A stretch of DNA of 64,000 bases from Pseudomonas neustonica (GTDB taxonomy: Bacteria > Pseudomonadota > Gammaproteobacteria > Pseudomonadales > Pseudomonadaceae): positions 186,001 through 250,000 of the forward strand of contig NZ_RKKU01000003.1 in NCBI RefSeq assembly GCF_003797945.1, written 5' to 3'. Below are positions 27,131 to 35,598 of this stretch, piece after piece. Position 1 is the first letter of the stretch. The number at the start of each line of letters is the position of its first letter. The position numbers and the translations under genes are program-made. The notes under the pieces were generated by a model. That model did not search any database. It saw nothing but the letters and a program-made list of their open reading frames with translations, and was not told where the DNA came from.

Positions 27131-28252
27131 CTACGGGCTGGCTCGCCAGAGGGAGGCGGGAGTGATGTCGGCGATGGTTGGCGTGCCCGCCAGCGCCATG
27201 CTGACTTCCAGTTCTTCGCGCAGGATGCGCAGCATATGCGCGACGCCCAGCTTGCCAGCAACCGCCAGTGCGTAGAGCTGTGGTCGCCCAAGCAACACAG
27301 CATTGGCGCCCAGCGCGATGGCTTTGAATACATCGGTGCCACGCTCGATACCGCCATCCATCAACAGGGCAAAATCCGCCCCAACTGCCTGTCGAATGGA
27401 TGGCAGCAGATCGATGGGTGAGGGTACGCAGTCCAGCGTGCGGCCGCCGTGGTTGGAAATAACCGCGCCAGCCAAGCCCATTTGCTGCGCTTTTTGTACA
27501 TCGGCCGGATGTAGTAGCCCTTTCAGGGTAATCGGCAGGCGGGTTTGCTGCTGCAGCCAGGCGATGTCGTCCCAGTGTGGGACTTCACTCATCATCCCTT
27601 GAAATACGATGCTCTGACTGGGATCGAAACTGGCGCTGGGTAGTGGCGGGCGATCCTTAAGATTGACCGCTTCAACGCCAGGCGGTAGCACATAACCGGC
27701 CCTTTGCGCGCGATTGCGAATGCCATGTAGGGGCGCATCCACGGTGACCATCAGTTGCGTATAACCTGCCGCCTCGGCCCGGCGCACCAGGCTCAGGGTG
27801 AAGTCGCGGCTTTGCTGCATATAGAGCTGAAACCATTTGGGCGCGCTGCAACGCGTGGCGATCTGTTCAAGGCTGTAACTCGACAGGGTACTGGCAACCA
27901 TGCCGGTTTCAAGCACGCTGGCGGCATCGGCTGTGGCCAACTCGCCCTCTGGATGCACCAGCGTCTGAAAGGCAACGGGCGCGAGTAATAACGGGTGGCG
28001 CAATGTTTCGCCCAGTACTTGGGTTTGTGTACCGCCAGCGGTACAGTCGACCAGCGCGCGCGGCAGAATGTGCAGCGCATCCAGTGCCGTGCGATTGCGG
28101 CGCAGGCTGATTTCATCGGCGCCGCCACCGGCAACGTATTCCATGATTGCGTGCGGGATAAAGGACGGTGCATAGCGCGCGTAGTCAGCCACGCTGACCA
28201 GGTCGGTTGGAATGCTACTTAGTGGCTTACGGAGCTGGGTGCTGTCAGACAT
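27131..28252 (-). CDS. FMN-dependent alpha-hydroxyacid oxidase/dehydrogenase
   Basis: 373 residues, LldD/glycolate-oxidase family. Visible are the N-terminal VADYARYAPSFIPHAIMEYVAGGG, the FMN-contacting FQLYMQQSRD and TVDAP, the Lys in ITLKGLL, the catalytic SNHGGRTLD and the phosphate-binding DGGIERGTDVFKAIALGANAVLLGRP. It oxidises a 2-hydroxyacid to a 2-oxoacid; the substrate (lactate, glycolate, mandelate or a siderophore fragment) is unknown. Start ATG 28252 overlaps the piuC-like stop (TGATG), so translation is coupled. An ATG at 28267 is possible. Confidence 0.85.
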   Translation of the reverse strand: MSDSTQLRKPLSSIPTDLVSVADYARYAPSFIPHAIMEYVAGGGADEISLRRNRTALDALHILPRALVDCTAGGTQTQVLGETLRHPLLLAPVAFQTLVHPEGELATADAASVLETGMVASTLSSYSLEQIATRCSAPKWFQLYMQQSRDFTLSLVRRAEAAGYTQLMVTVDAPLHGIRNRAQRAGYVLPPGVEAVNLKDRPPLPSASFDPSQSIVFQGMMSEVPHWDDIAWLQQQTRLPITLKGLLHPADVQKAQQMGLAGAVISNHGGRTLDCVPSPIDLLPSIRQAVGADFALLMDGGIERGTDVFKAIALGANAVLLGRPQLYALAVAGKLGVAHMLRILREELEVSMALAGTPTIADITPASLWRASP

Positions 28253-28935
28253 CAGGTATCGGCCCATTGGCGGATAAGGTTGTGATAGACGCCGGATAGC
28301 CGCACCACGTCGTCATGGCCCGCGCCTAGTTCGGCGGTTAACGATTGCACGCTCTGATCCAGCTCGAACAGGGTTTCGCGTTGCTGGTTGCTGCGCACCA
28401 TGCTCTGCAGCCAGAACACGGCACAGGTACGTGCACCATCGCTGACAGGGGTGACGGTATGCAGGCTGGTGGACGGATAAAGCACCAGGTCGCCGGCGTT
28501 CAGCTTGATACGCTGACTGCCGAAGTTGTCTTCAATGACCAGTTCGCCGCCCTCGTACTCCTGCGGATCACACAGAAACAGGGTAGCCGACAGGTCGGTG
28601 CGAATCGGGGTGGGGTTGCCGGGTACGTAGCGAATGGCGTTGTCCACGTGCAAACCGTAGGTGTTGCCGGTGCGGTAACGATTGAACATCGGCGGAAAGA
28701 TTCTGAGCGGCAGTGCCGCAGAGACAAAGGTTGGCTGTTGCGACAGGGTATTGATGATCACATCGCCCAGTTGTTGGGCAATCTTGTTGTCCAGTGCCAA
28801 CTGCTGATTGTGTTTCACCTGCTGCGCCTGGCTGCCAGCGGTAGTGCTGCCATCCTGCCACTCGGCTGCGTCCAGATGACTGCGGATCTTGCTGACCTCG
28901 CTGGCGGAGAAGACCGCCGGAATAACGATGATCAT
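28252..28935 (-). CDS. piuC: PKHD-type Fe(II)/2-oxoglutarate hydroxylase, PiuC family
   Basis: 227 residues. 2OG-Fe(II) dioxygenase with the iron ligands in YGLHVDNAIR (HxD) and LHTVTPVSDGAR (distal His), and the Arg of the 2-oxoglutarate site nearby (ARTCAVFW). The family (PiuC/YbiX) is encoded next to TonB-dependent catecholate receptors and is thought to act on siderophores or their products. I chose ATG 28935 (AGAGGA upstream) over an upstream ATG at 28956. It follows the receptor gene by 70 bases. Confidence 0.92.
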   Translation of the reverse strand: MIIVIPAVFSASEVSKIRSHLDAAEWQDGSTTAGSQAQQVKHNQQLALDNKIAQQLGDVIINTLSQQPTFVSAALPLRIFPPMFNRYRTGNTYGLHVDNAIRYVPGNPTPIRTDLSATLFLCDPQEYEGGELVIEDNFGSQRIKLNAGDLVLYPSTSLHTVTPVSDGARTCAVFWLQSMVRSNQQRETLFELDQSVQSLTAELGAGHDDVVRLSGVYHNLIRQWADT

Positions 28936-29005
28936 GTCTTCCTCTCCCTGAAACAAAACAGCGGCGGAGTTGCCCCCACCGCTGTTGTTAACTCTACTTT
29001 AGGCG

Positions 29006-31258
29006 CTAGAACTTGTAACGTGCCGTCAGCTGAGCATTCCGGGCTTCGCCCTTGTAGACAATGCTGCCGCCGCGATAAACGGCAGTGTAATAGTCTTTAT
29101 CAAAGACGTTCTGCAGGTTGGCGCGCAGGTCGAGCTGCTCGTTGACCTGGTAGCTGGCAAACAGATCGTACACGGTGTAACCGTCCAGTTTGATGCTGCC
29201 GCTGGCGCCCTCATCCGGTTGGCCGCCGAGCATTTCGCTGGAGTAGGTCATGGTGCCACCAAACGCGAAAGCGGGCGTCAACTGATAACGCAATTGGGCG
29301 TTGGCACTTTTCTCTGCGAAGTTGGCTTTGGAGCGGCCCTCGTTTTCTTCGTCAAAGGACTTGAGGGTATCCGAATTCATTACCGCCGCCCCGATCTGGC
29401 CGCTCAGGTTGTCGGTGATGTTACCGGATAGGCCCAGTTCGACGCCGTGGACGCGGTTCTTGCCGGTGTTCAGGCTGCCGCCGGTCTGATAAGAGTCGTT
29501 ACCGCCCTCAATGACGTCATCCTTGGTGGTCTGGAACACGGCTGCAGTCAGCAGCAGACGATGATCCAGCAGGTTCCATTTGGTACCCAGTTCCCAGTTG
29601 GTCGACTGTTCTGGATCAGCGGACGCGTAATTGCCTGCGTCGTCGACACAGATGCCACCATAACCGCAGTTGGTGCCGGCGTCGGCTTCGCCACCGTTGA
29701 TGTTGGAAGACGTGCTCCAGCTGACGTAGACATTACCGTGCTCCCAAGGCGAGTAGACCACACCCAGGTGGCCGTTCCAGAAGCCATCGTCATATTCGTA
29801 GGTTGCCGCAGGAATAATCACGCCGCCACGGCCGGTGCGCTCTTCGGTGTCCAGTGCGTAGTCGAACCGGTCGTAGCGCACGCCACCGAAGACTTCCCAG
29901 TCTTCATTGAGGGTTACCGTGTCCATCACGTAGGCCGAGATGGTTTCCAGCTCCAGTGCACTGAGCTTGTCACTGCGAGTTTTGGTGCCGCTCCAGGCGT
30001 TGTTGTCGGGGTTGTAGGGGTCGACCACAACACTGCTGGGCGTAGCGGAATAGCCGCCGGCATCGGTTTGCTCGTTAGCGTACTCGCCACCGACGATTAC
30101 GGTGTGGCGTACGTCGCCCCACATCTTGTCGATAGTCAGGTTGGTCTGGTTACCGATGTAGTCGTTTTCCTGCCAGCCACCAAAGCTGCGCGTTCCACCG
30201 CTACGCGAGCTGTAGGCCGTCACGATATAGCTGTTCTCGGTTGAGCCGACCCGGCTCTTGTTTTCCAGCTTGACGCCGTCACCCAGCTCCCACTCGAAGC
30301 CCAGGGTGAAAATGTCGGCGCCGGTTTCCTGGAAATCCAGACCGCTTTGGCCAACGTACTTGGCGTCGTCATCGGGCTTGCCGTTGTTCATGAAGGTGCC
30401 GGGGTCGGTACGGTCGTCACTGCGGGCGTAGTAATAGTCAGCCAGCACCTTGAACTCGTCCAGCGGTTGATACACGCCGGACAGCAGGGCGCCTTCACGG
30501 CGCTTTTCCGCAGGGGCGCGGTCGGGCACTTCGGCTTCGGTGTACAGGCCGTTGAAGCGAATGGCCACCTCGTCAGAAAGCACCTTGTTGGTGTCGAGGG
30601 TATAGCGCTGGAAAGCATCGGTACCCAGGCCGCCTTCGACTGTGGTGAAGTCGTCCCAAATGTTGGCTTTCTTGGTCACGCTATTGACGGCGCCGCCGGT
30701 GGAGCCGCGGCCAGCAAAGGTGGAGCTGGGGCCCTTGGCGATTTCGATCTGTTCCAGTGCGAAGGTTTCACGGGTGATCAGGCCCGGGTCACGCAGGCCG
30801 TCGGTGTAGATGTCGCTGCGCGCCTCATAACCACGAATGATGTAGCGGTCGCCAAAGGAGTTGCCACCTTCGCCAGTGCCCAGGGTGATGCCGGGCTGCG
30901 CGGCCAGAATGTCTTTCAGCTCGGTCTTGCCGGAGTCTTCGATGGCGCTCTTGGTGATCACCGTCATGGTCTGCGGCGTATCGGCAATCTCGCGGGTGTG
31001 GCGGCTGTCAGACAACACGCGGGCCTTATAGGGCGCAGCCTCTTCGGCGTAGGGGTTGGCTTCGGCCTGAATGCCTGAGTCTTCGATCACCAGAGTATCC
31101 AGGCTCACCTCTTCATCGGCGGCCTGAAGGTGGCCGGCCATGGCGCCGGAAATCGCCAATGCCAGTGAGGTGGCCATAACGCGGTGGCCGTTGCTCTTGC
31201 GAAGGGTCAAGTCAGTGCTGGCGGTGCCAGCGGCTGCAATACGTGTGTTCTGTGACAT
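29006..31258 (-). CDS. piuA: TonB-dependent catecholate siderophore receptor, PiuA/Fiu type
   Basis: 750 residues, outer-membrane beta-barrel. Signal peptide region with MATSLALAISGAMAGHLQA, TonB box region (DTLVIED), plug domain with TPQTMTVITKSAIED and YIIRGYEARSDIYTDGLRD, and a barrel ending in the aromatic terminus ARYKF. It imports ferric catecholate-type siderophores. It is downstream of its own ExbB-ExbD-ExbD-TonB genes and followed by piuC. In Pseudomonas aeruginosa PiuA is a route for siderophore-conjugated drugs; that is family knowledge, not shown here. Confidence 0.93.
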   Translation of the reverse strand: MSQNTRIAAAGTASTDLTLRKSNGHRVMATSLALAISGAMAGHLQAADEEVSLDTLVIEDSGIQAEANPYAEEAAPYKARVLSDSRHTREIADTPQTMTVITKSAIEDSGKTELKDILAAQPGITLGTGEGGNSFGDRYIIRGYEARSDIYTDGLRDPGLITRETFALEQIEIAKGPSSTFAGRGSTGGAVNSVTKKANIWDDFTTVEGGLGTDAFQRYTLDTNKVLSDEVAIRFNGLYTEAEVPDRAPAEKRREGALLSGVYQPLDEFKVLADYYYARSDDRTDPGTFMNNGKPDDDAKYVGQSGLDFQETGADIFTLGFEWELGDGVKLENKSRVGSTENSYIVTAYSSRSGGTRSFGGWQENDYIGNQTNLTIDKMWGDVRHTVIVGGEYANEQTDAGGYSATPSSVVVDPYNPDNNAWSGTKTRSDKLSALELETISAYVMDTVTLNEDWEVFGGVRYDRFDYALDTEERTGRGGVIIPAATYEYDDGFWNGHLGVVYSPWEHGNVYVSWSTSSNINGGEADAGTNCGYGGICVDDAGNYASADPEQSTNWELGTKWNLLDHRLLLTAAVFQTTKDDVIEGGNDSYQTGGSLNTGKNRVHGVELGLSGNITDNLSGQIGAAVMNSDTLKSFDEENEGRSKANFAEKSANAQLRYQLTPAFAFGGTMTYSSEMLGGQPDEGASGSIKLDGYTVYDLFASYQVNEQLDLRANLQNVFDKDYYTAVYRGGSIVYKGEARNAQLTARYKF

Positions 31259-31406
31259 GCTCTCTTTCCTTGCTGGTTGGTCCTGGCTTGCCCGGACGGT
31301 AGCCGCTGCGGGCTCTCTAATGGAGCTGTCAGGGGTCGGGCTTGCCTGCGGGCGGGCCGCGATTTACGGTTTCTGTTTATCAGGCTTGTTGTTATCAGTG
31401 ACGGCC

Positions 31407-32159
31407 CTAGCGGCGGTCGGTCAGCTTGAACTCCACCGGAATGGTGATGGTCAGTTGCTGTTCGGTCATCTCGTCGGTGAAGGCAGGTAGCGGCGTGGCG
31501 CGCTTGAGCATATCGAGCACCGCGTCATCGAGACGCTGAAAACCCGAGCTGGTGCGAATGCTCGCCTGCGTGACCGAGCCGTCGCGGGCGACGACAAAAA
31601 ACAGTACCGGCGTGCCTTGCTCGTTGCGCCGGCGCGCGGCCGACGGATAGCGCTTATAGCGCGCGAGCTTGGACGCCAGCATTGAATAGTAGGATTTGGT
31701 CGCGCTGCTGGTGCCGCCGGCGGTGCTGGCGTTGCCGGAGCCGGTGGTCTGCTTGAGCTGGCTGGTGTCGGTCTGGCTCTGCCCGGTCTCGACGGCCGCG
31801 GCTGCGCTAACTTCCTGTTTGATTTCTTCCTGCACGGGTTCACGCACCGGCTCGGGTTCCGGTTTGGGCTTTGGCGGTGTTTTCACCTGGGCTACGGCCT
31901 GTTGGCGCGGCGGTGCGGGCGGCGGCGGAGGTGGCGTCGGTGGGGTGACCTGCGGTTTGGGTGGTGCGACCTCTTTGGGCTGTTCGGTTTCCTGGGCTTC
32001 ACCCAGGTCACCGAGCATACCCAAGTCGATCTCGATCCCGTGCAAGCCAGCCTCTGCCGCATCGCCCACGGGTTGGGTATAAGCCAGTACGGCAAACGTA
32101 ATCAGGTGCGCGCCGGCCGCGATCAACAGCGCAATCAGCCAGTGATGGGGGCGGATCAT
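31407..32159 (-). CDS. tonB: Energy transducer TonB
   Basis: 250 residues. N-terminal membrane anchor WLIALLIAAGAHLITFAVLAY with the functional His, a long Pro/Lys/Glu-rich periplasmic linker (PPTPPPPPPAPP, KPKPEPEP), and a C-terminal TonB domain with YPSAARRRNEQGTPVLFFVVARDGSV, the family YP and G-hinge motif. It couples proton motive force to the receptor encoded just downstream. It overlaps the second exbD gene by 4 bases. Confidence 0.94.
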   Translation of the reverse strand: MIRPHHWLIALLIAAGAHLITFAVLAYTQPVGDAAEAGLHGIEIDLGMLGDLGEAQETEQPKEVAPPKPQVTPPTPPPPPPAPPRQQAVAQVKTPPKPKPEPEPVREPVQEEIKQEVSAAAAVETGQSQTDTSQLKQTTGSGNASTAGGTSSATKSYYSMLASKLARYKRYPSAARRRNEQGTPVLFFVVARDGSVTQASIRTSSGFQRLDDAVLDMLKRATPLPAFTDEMTEQQLTITIPVEFKLTDRR

Positions 32160-32584
32160 GATGCCTCCCCGCTGGGCTGGGTGAGCAATGTAATGCGCCG
32201 GAAACCGGCTGCCTTGATGCTGCGCATCACCGCCTGCAACGTCTCTACCGGCACGTCACCGTCGGCCTTGACGGCAATGCTGAAGCTTTCCGGGTCGGTG
32301 GCCTGCTCAAATGCGGCAACCAGCGGCGCTTCGAGCGCTTCCAGGGTGATTTCCTGATCGTTCAGCCAGAGCACCTCATCGGCGTCGATCAAGACCCTTG
32401 GTGCGTCGGGGTCGATGGGGGTTTCGCTGATCGACTCGGGCGGCGCGATGTACTGCGCATCCTGCTCGCTGATCTGGCCGGCGACCATAAAGAAGATGAG
32501 CATGAGAAACACGATATTGATCAGCGGAATCAGCTGGTCGTCGCTGTTGTCCTTGCGCGGCGCTTCCTGACCAGTGAAGTTCAT
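32156..32584 (-). CDS. ExbD-like protein lacking the membrane aspartate
   Basis: 142 residues, single membrane helix DDQLIPLINIVFLMLIFFMV and a periplasmic ExbD/TolR domain. The family helix normally reads LxPxIDVxxxLLxFFM, with the Asp essential for proton flow; here the position is Asn (PLINIVF). It is encoded next to a second ExbD that keeps the Asp, suggesting a heteromeric ExbD pair. It overlaps both neighbours by 4 bases. Confidence 0.9.
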   Translation of the reverse strand: MNFTGQEAPRKDNSDDQLIPLINIVFLMLIFFMVAGQISEQDAQYIAPPESISETPIDPDAPRVLIDADEVLWLNDQEITLEALEAPLVAAFEQATDPESFSIAVKADGDVPVETLQAVMRSIKAAGFRRITLLTQPSGEAS

Positions 32585-32976
32585 GGCAACACTCCGGTCA
32601 TGGAGACTTTGTCGGCACCGGCTTTATGCAATTGGTCCAGCACGGAAACCAGCGTCTGTGTTTTTACTCCGGCGACTGCCTCAACCGCGTACACGGCATC
32701 CGGCTCGGCGGCGACCAGCGCGGTCAAGCCAGCAAGGTCTTGCAACGCAAAGCGCTTGCCGTCGTGGCTGAGCTCACCCGAATCGCTTTCAATACGGATC
32801 AACTCGACGCTGTCGGGGTTGCTCTCGGTCTCATTGGCCGATGACAGGCTTATTTGCCGCCAGTGCATAAAATCCGAAGACAGCATGAAAAACAGCAGCA
32901 GAATAAACACCACATCAATCAGCGGTGTCAGGCTGATGCCGCGGCGCTTCTTGCCAGGAAAGGCCTCAAGCAGCAT
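32581..32976 (-). CDS. exbD: ExbD biopolymer transporter with canonical aspartate
   Basis: 131 residues. Helix ISLTPLIDVVFILLLFFML carries the conserved Asp; the C-terminal periplasmic domain follows (ISLSSANETESN ... VSVLDQLHKAGADKVSMTG). With ExbB it forms the proton channel that powers TonB. I chose ATG 32976 (GGAAAGATC upstream), which overlaps the exbB stop by 11 bases; a longer frame to 33036 adds a non-homologous Ser/Arg leader. Confidence 0.93.
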   Translation of the reverse strand: MLLEAFPGKKRRGISLTPLIDVVFILLLFFMLSSDFMHWRQISLSSANETESNPDSVELIRIESDSGELSHDGKRFALQDLAGLTALVAAEPDAVYAVEAVAGVKTQTLVSVLDQLHKAGADKVSMTGVLP

Positions 32977-33781
32977 TGGCGATCTTTCCGCTCTGCTGTG
33001 GCTTGGGCTGGTGCGTGAATACCTGGGTAACCGCATCGTTCAAGCTAGCGGCGATGCGCTCAACGCGTCGTTCCAACCAGCTGTGAATAGCTACCACAGG
33101 AATGGCTACAGCCAAGCCAACTGCGGTGGTCAGCAGTGCTTGCCAGATGCCGCCAGACAGAATAGAAGGGTCGACCCGACTGCCGGCAGACTCCATCTGC
33201 TGGAATGCCTCGATCATGCCCAAGACCGTGCCCAGCAAACCCAATAGGGGCGCCAGATTGGCAATGACCTCAAGCGGGCGCAGCAGTAATTTGAGTTGAT
33301 TCAGCCGATAGCTGGCTACTCGCTGGACTTCTTCGCGTAGCAGCGTCTGATCGGCACCCTTGCGCATTCCGCGCATCGCCAACAGAAGTACCGCCGGCAC
33401 TGTTTGGCGGGTGTTCAGTTGTTCGATTGCTGCCTCGGTTTCGCCTTTGTGCCACAGCGAGAGACTGCGGTTCACCGCGCGCGCGCCCTCGGGGCGGGGC
33501 AGGTTGAACTGCCACAATTTGATCAGCAGGATGGTCAGCGCGACTATCGACATGGCGAGCAGAATCCACACCACGGGACCGCCAACGACTAACCAGCCCT
33601 TAACCGTCTCGGCGACAGTGGTCGCCGCAACGGCATTGTCATGCAGCCCGTTTACTATCTGTTCAGCAGGCAGCTGCGAGGGATCAGCAACAGCGGCGGC
33701 AGTGTCCGGCCCTGCAGGAAGAGTGGAGGCGTTGGTGACGGCTGCGCCTGAGGCGTCAGTAGTAGCGGCTTCAGTGCTCAC
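32966..33781 (-). CDS. exbB: ExbB/TolQ/MotA proton channel protein
   Basis: 271 residues. A hydrophilic Ala/Thr-rich N-terminal extension of about 60 residues precedes three membrane helices: VVGGPVVWILLAMSIVALTILLI, then LEVIANLAPLLGLLGTVLGMIEAF and ALLTTAVGLAVAIPVVAIHSWLERR, the last two with the conserved channel Thr residues. The start is GTG 33781 with TGGAG 7 bases upstream. First gene of the seven-gene iron operon ending with the hydroxyacid oxidase. Confidence 0.93.
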   Translation of the reverse strand: MSTEAATTDASGAAVTNASTLPAGPDTAAAVADPSQLPAEQIVNGLHDNAVAATTVAETVKGWLVVGGPVVWILLAMSIVALTILLIKLWQFNLPRPEGARAVNRSLSLWHKGETEAAIEQLNTRQTVPAVLLLAMRGMRKGADQTLLREEVQRVASYRLNQLKLLLRPLEVIANLAPLLGLLGTVLGMIEAFQQMESAGSRVDPSILSGGIWQALLTTAVGLAVAIPVVAIHSWLERRVERIAASLNDAVTQVFTHQPKPQQSGKIANAA

Positions 33782-33810
33782 GGGAGACTCCAGATAAAAT
33801 TAGAGGCGCA

Positions 33811-33840
33811 AATGATAGATGTTCGCATTTTCATTGGCAA
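33811..33840 (-). promoter_or_regulatory. Candidate sigma-70 promoter with Fur-like palindrome for the exbB operon
   Basis: On the minus strand, TTGCCA and TATCAT are spaced by exactly 17 bases (33840 to 33812). An imperfect palindrome of 25 bases with arms AATGA...TCATT (33811-33835) covers spacer and -10. Position, A/T-rich symmetry and the iron-uptake genes downstream suggest Fur control. The match to the classic Fur box is only partial. Confidence 0.5.
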
Positions 33841-34254
33841 TGCCTTTATTGAACCTGTGTCGCGCTTTCCCTGTTTCTATTCTGTAAGGCCAATTTGATT
33901 AGCTACTATTGACCCTAAGGTCACTTGGTTTTATGGTTCGCTCCGAACGTTGAGGCTGGCACGATCCATACGGCTCAAGTACTGACGACGAGACAGCAAG
34001 GCCGCGGGTTATAGCGGGCTTATTGCTTTCGGCGCACGCCTTGGGAAGTAGGCGAACCAAAGTGGGGATACTGATCAGACGTTCGCACCCCCGGGTTGTG
34101 TGTTGGCTAACAGCGTTCAGAGTCGCTTCCGTCGGAAAGCGTGCCGTATGGTTTCTGCACTGCGCAGGGGCATTGGTACGCGTGCCTGCCCTGCATCTGA
34201 TCTTCCTGCCCCCACGCGGTCCGCAACCAGAACTTACGCTTTGGAGCCGACGCC
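33841..34254. other. Upstream region of speC
   Basis: A 414-base gap between the exbB promoter and the divergent speC gene. It contains the inverted repeat TGACC-CTAA-GGTCA at 33910-33923, a possible operator. Two short plus-strand frames that run into speC lack ribosome-binding sites and family likeness. I see no RNA gene. GGAG near 34243 serves the speC start. Confidence 0.5.
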
Positions 34255-35418
34255 ATGTCTATCAAGCTTGATGATTATTTCGACCGTGAGACCTTCAGCC
34301 GCATCAAAGAGCGTGCTGAGCAACTCGAAACCCCCTTTCTGGTCGTAGACCTGAAAACCATTGACCGCGCCTACGACGAACTGGTCAGCGGCTTCCCGTT
34401 CGGCAAGGTCTATTACGCCGTCAAAGCCAACCCCTCCAACGAAGTGCTTGAGCTGCTGAAGAACAAGGGTTCCAACTTCGACATCGCCTCCATCTACGAG
34501 CTGGAAAAAGTGATGGCGCTGGGCGTCAAGCCCGAGCAGATCAGCTTTGGCAATACCATCAAGAAAGCACGCCACATCCGCGCCTTCTACGAGAAGGGCG
34601 TGCGTTTGTACGCCACTGATTCTGAGGCCGACCTGCGCAACATTGCCAAGGCCGCACCGGGTTCCAAAATCTACGTACGGATTTTGACCGAAGGTTCTAC
34701 CACCGCTGACTGGCCGCTATCGCGCAAATTTGGCTGCCAGACTGACATGGCTATGGATCTCCTGGTGCTGGCCAAGGAACTGGGCCTGGAGCCCTACGGT
34801 ATCTCCTTCCACGTGGGCTCGCAGCAGCGCGATATCGGCGCCTGGGATGCTGCCATCGCCAAGGTCAAAGTGATCTTCGAGCGCCTGAAGGAAGAAGACA
34901 ATATCACCCTGAAGATGATCAATATGGGCGGTGGCTTCCCGGCCAACTACATCACCAAGACCAATACCCTGAAGACCTACGCGGAAGAAATTACCCGTTT
35001 TCTGCAGGAAGATTTTGGTGATGAACTGCCCGAGATCATCCTTGAGCCTGGCCGCTCTCTGATCGCCAACGCCGGTATTCTGGTCAGCGAAGTGGTGCTG
35101 GTCTCGCGCAAGTCGCACACCGCGCTTGAGCGCTGGGTGTATACCGACGTGGGCAAGTTCTCCGGCCTGATCGAAACGATGGACGAGTCCATCAAGTTCC
35201 CGATCTGGACCGAAAAGCAGGGCGAACTGGAAGACGCCGTGATCGCCGGCCCGACCTGCGACAGCGCCGACATCATGTACGAAAACTACAAGTACGGCCT
35301 GCCGCTGAACCTGGCTATCGGCGACCGCATGTACTGGCTCTCAACCGGTGCTTACACCACCAGCTACAGCGCCATTGAGTTCAATGGCTTTCCGCCGTTG
35401 GAGGCGTTTTACGTCTGA
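34255..35418 (+). CDS. speC: Ornithine/lysine decarboxylase, alanine-racemase fold
   Basis: 387 residues. PLP-dependent group IV decarboxylase making putrescine (or cadaverine) for polyamine synthesis. PLP-binding Lys in YYAVKANP, His in ISFHVGSQQRD, glycine-rich phosphate loop INMGGGFP, EPGRSLIANAG, and the active-site Cys motif AGPTCDSADIMYE. The length and the family of bacterial ODC/LDC-like enzymes in pseudomonads fit. A GGAG lies 9 bases before the ATG and a strong terminator follows. Substrate specificity between ornithine and lysine is not certain. Confidence 0.93.
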   Translation: MSIKLDDYFDRETFSRIKERAEQLETPFLVVDLKTIDRAYDELVSGFPFGKVYYAVKANPSNEVLELLKNKGSNFDIASIYELEKVMALGVKPEQISFGNTIKKARHIRAFYEKGVRLYATDSEADLRNIAKAAPGSKIYVRILTEGSTTADWPLSRKFGCQTDMAMDLLVLAKELGLEPYGISFHVGSQQRDIGAWDAAIAKVKVIFERLKEEDNITLKMINMGGGFPANYITKTNTLKTYAEEITRFLQEDFGDELPEIILEPGRSLIANAGILVSEVVLVSRKSHTALERWVYTDVGKFSGLIETMDESIKFPIWTEKQGELEDAVIAGPTCDSADIMYENYKYGLPLNLAIGDRMYWLSTGAYTTSYSAIEFNGFPPLEAFYV

Positions 35419-35453
35419 CGTAGCAGGTAGCGGCAAGCTTTAAGCTGCAAGAG

Positions 35454-35486
35454 AAACCCCGCGTCGGTAACGGCGCGGGGTTTTTT
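35454..35486 (+). terminator. Terminator of speC
   Basis: Perfect stem AAACCCCGCG / CGCGGGGTTT followed by TTT (six T in all). It is preceded by GCAAGCTTTAAGCTGCAAG, a short relative of the heptamer tracts seen at other gene ends. Confidence 0.92.
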
Positions 35487-35598
35487 GTTGCAGGCATGGG
35501 TCGCAGTTTTGATAGGTCGTGTGGCTTGTGCCTAACAGGCGGCTCTGGAGTTTGTTAGAGTCCGCGCAGGATAGACACAACTGCATATAGGGAGTCGT

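Noticed and set aside
34023-34348. Two short plus-strand frames before speC
   Set aside because: No ribosome-binding sites; they overlap the speC start and show no domain.
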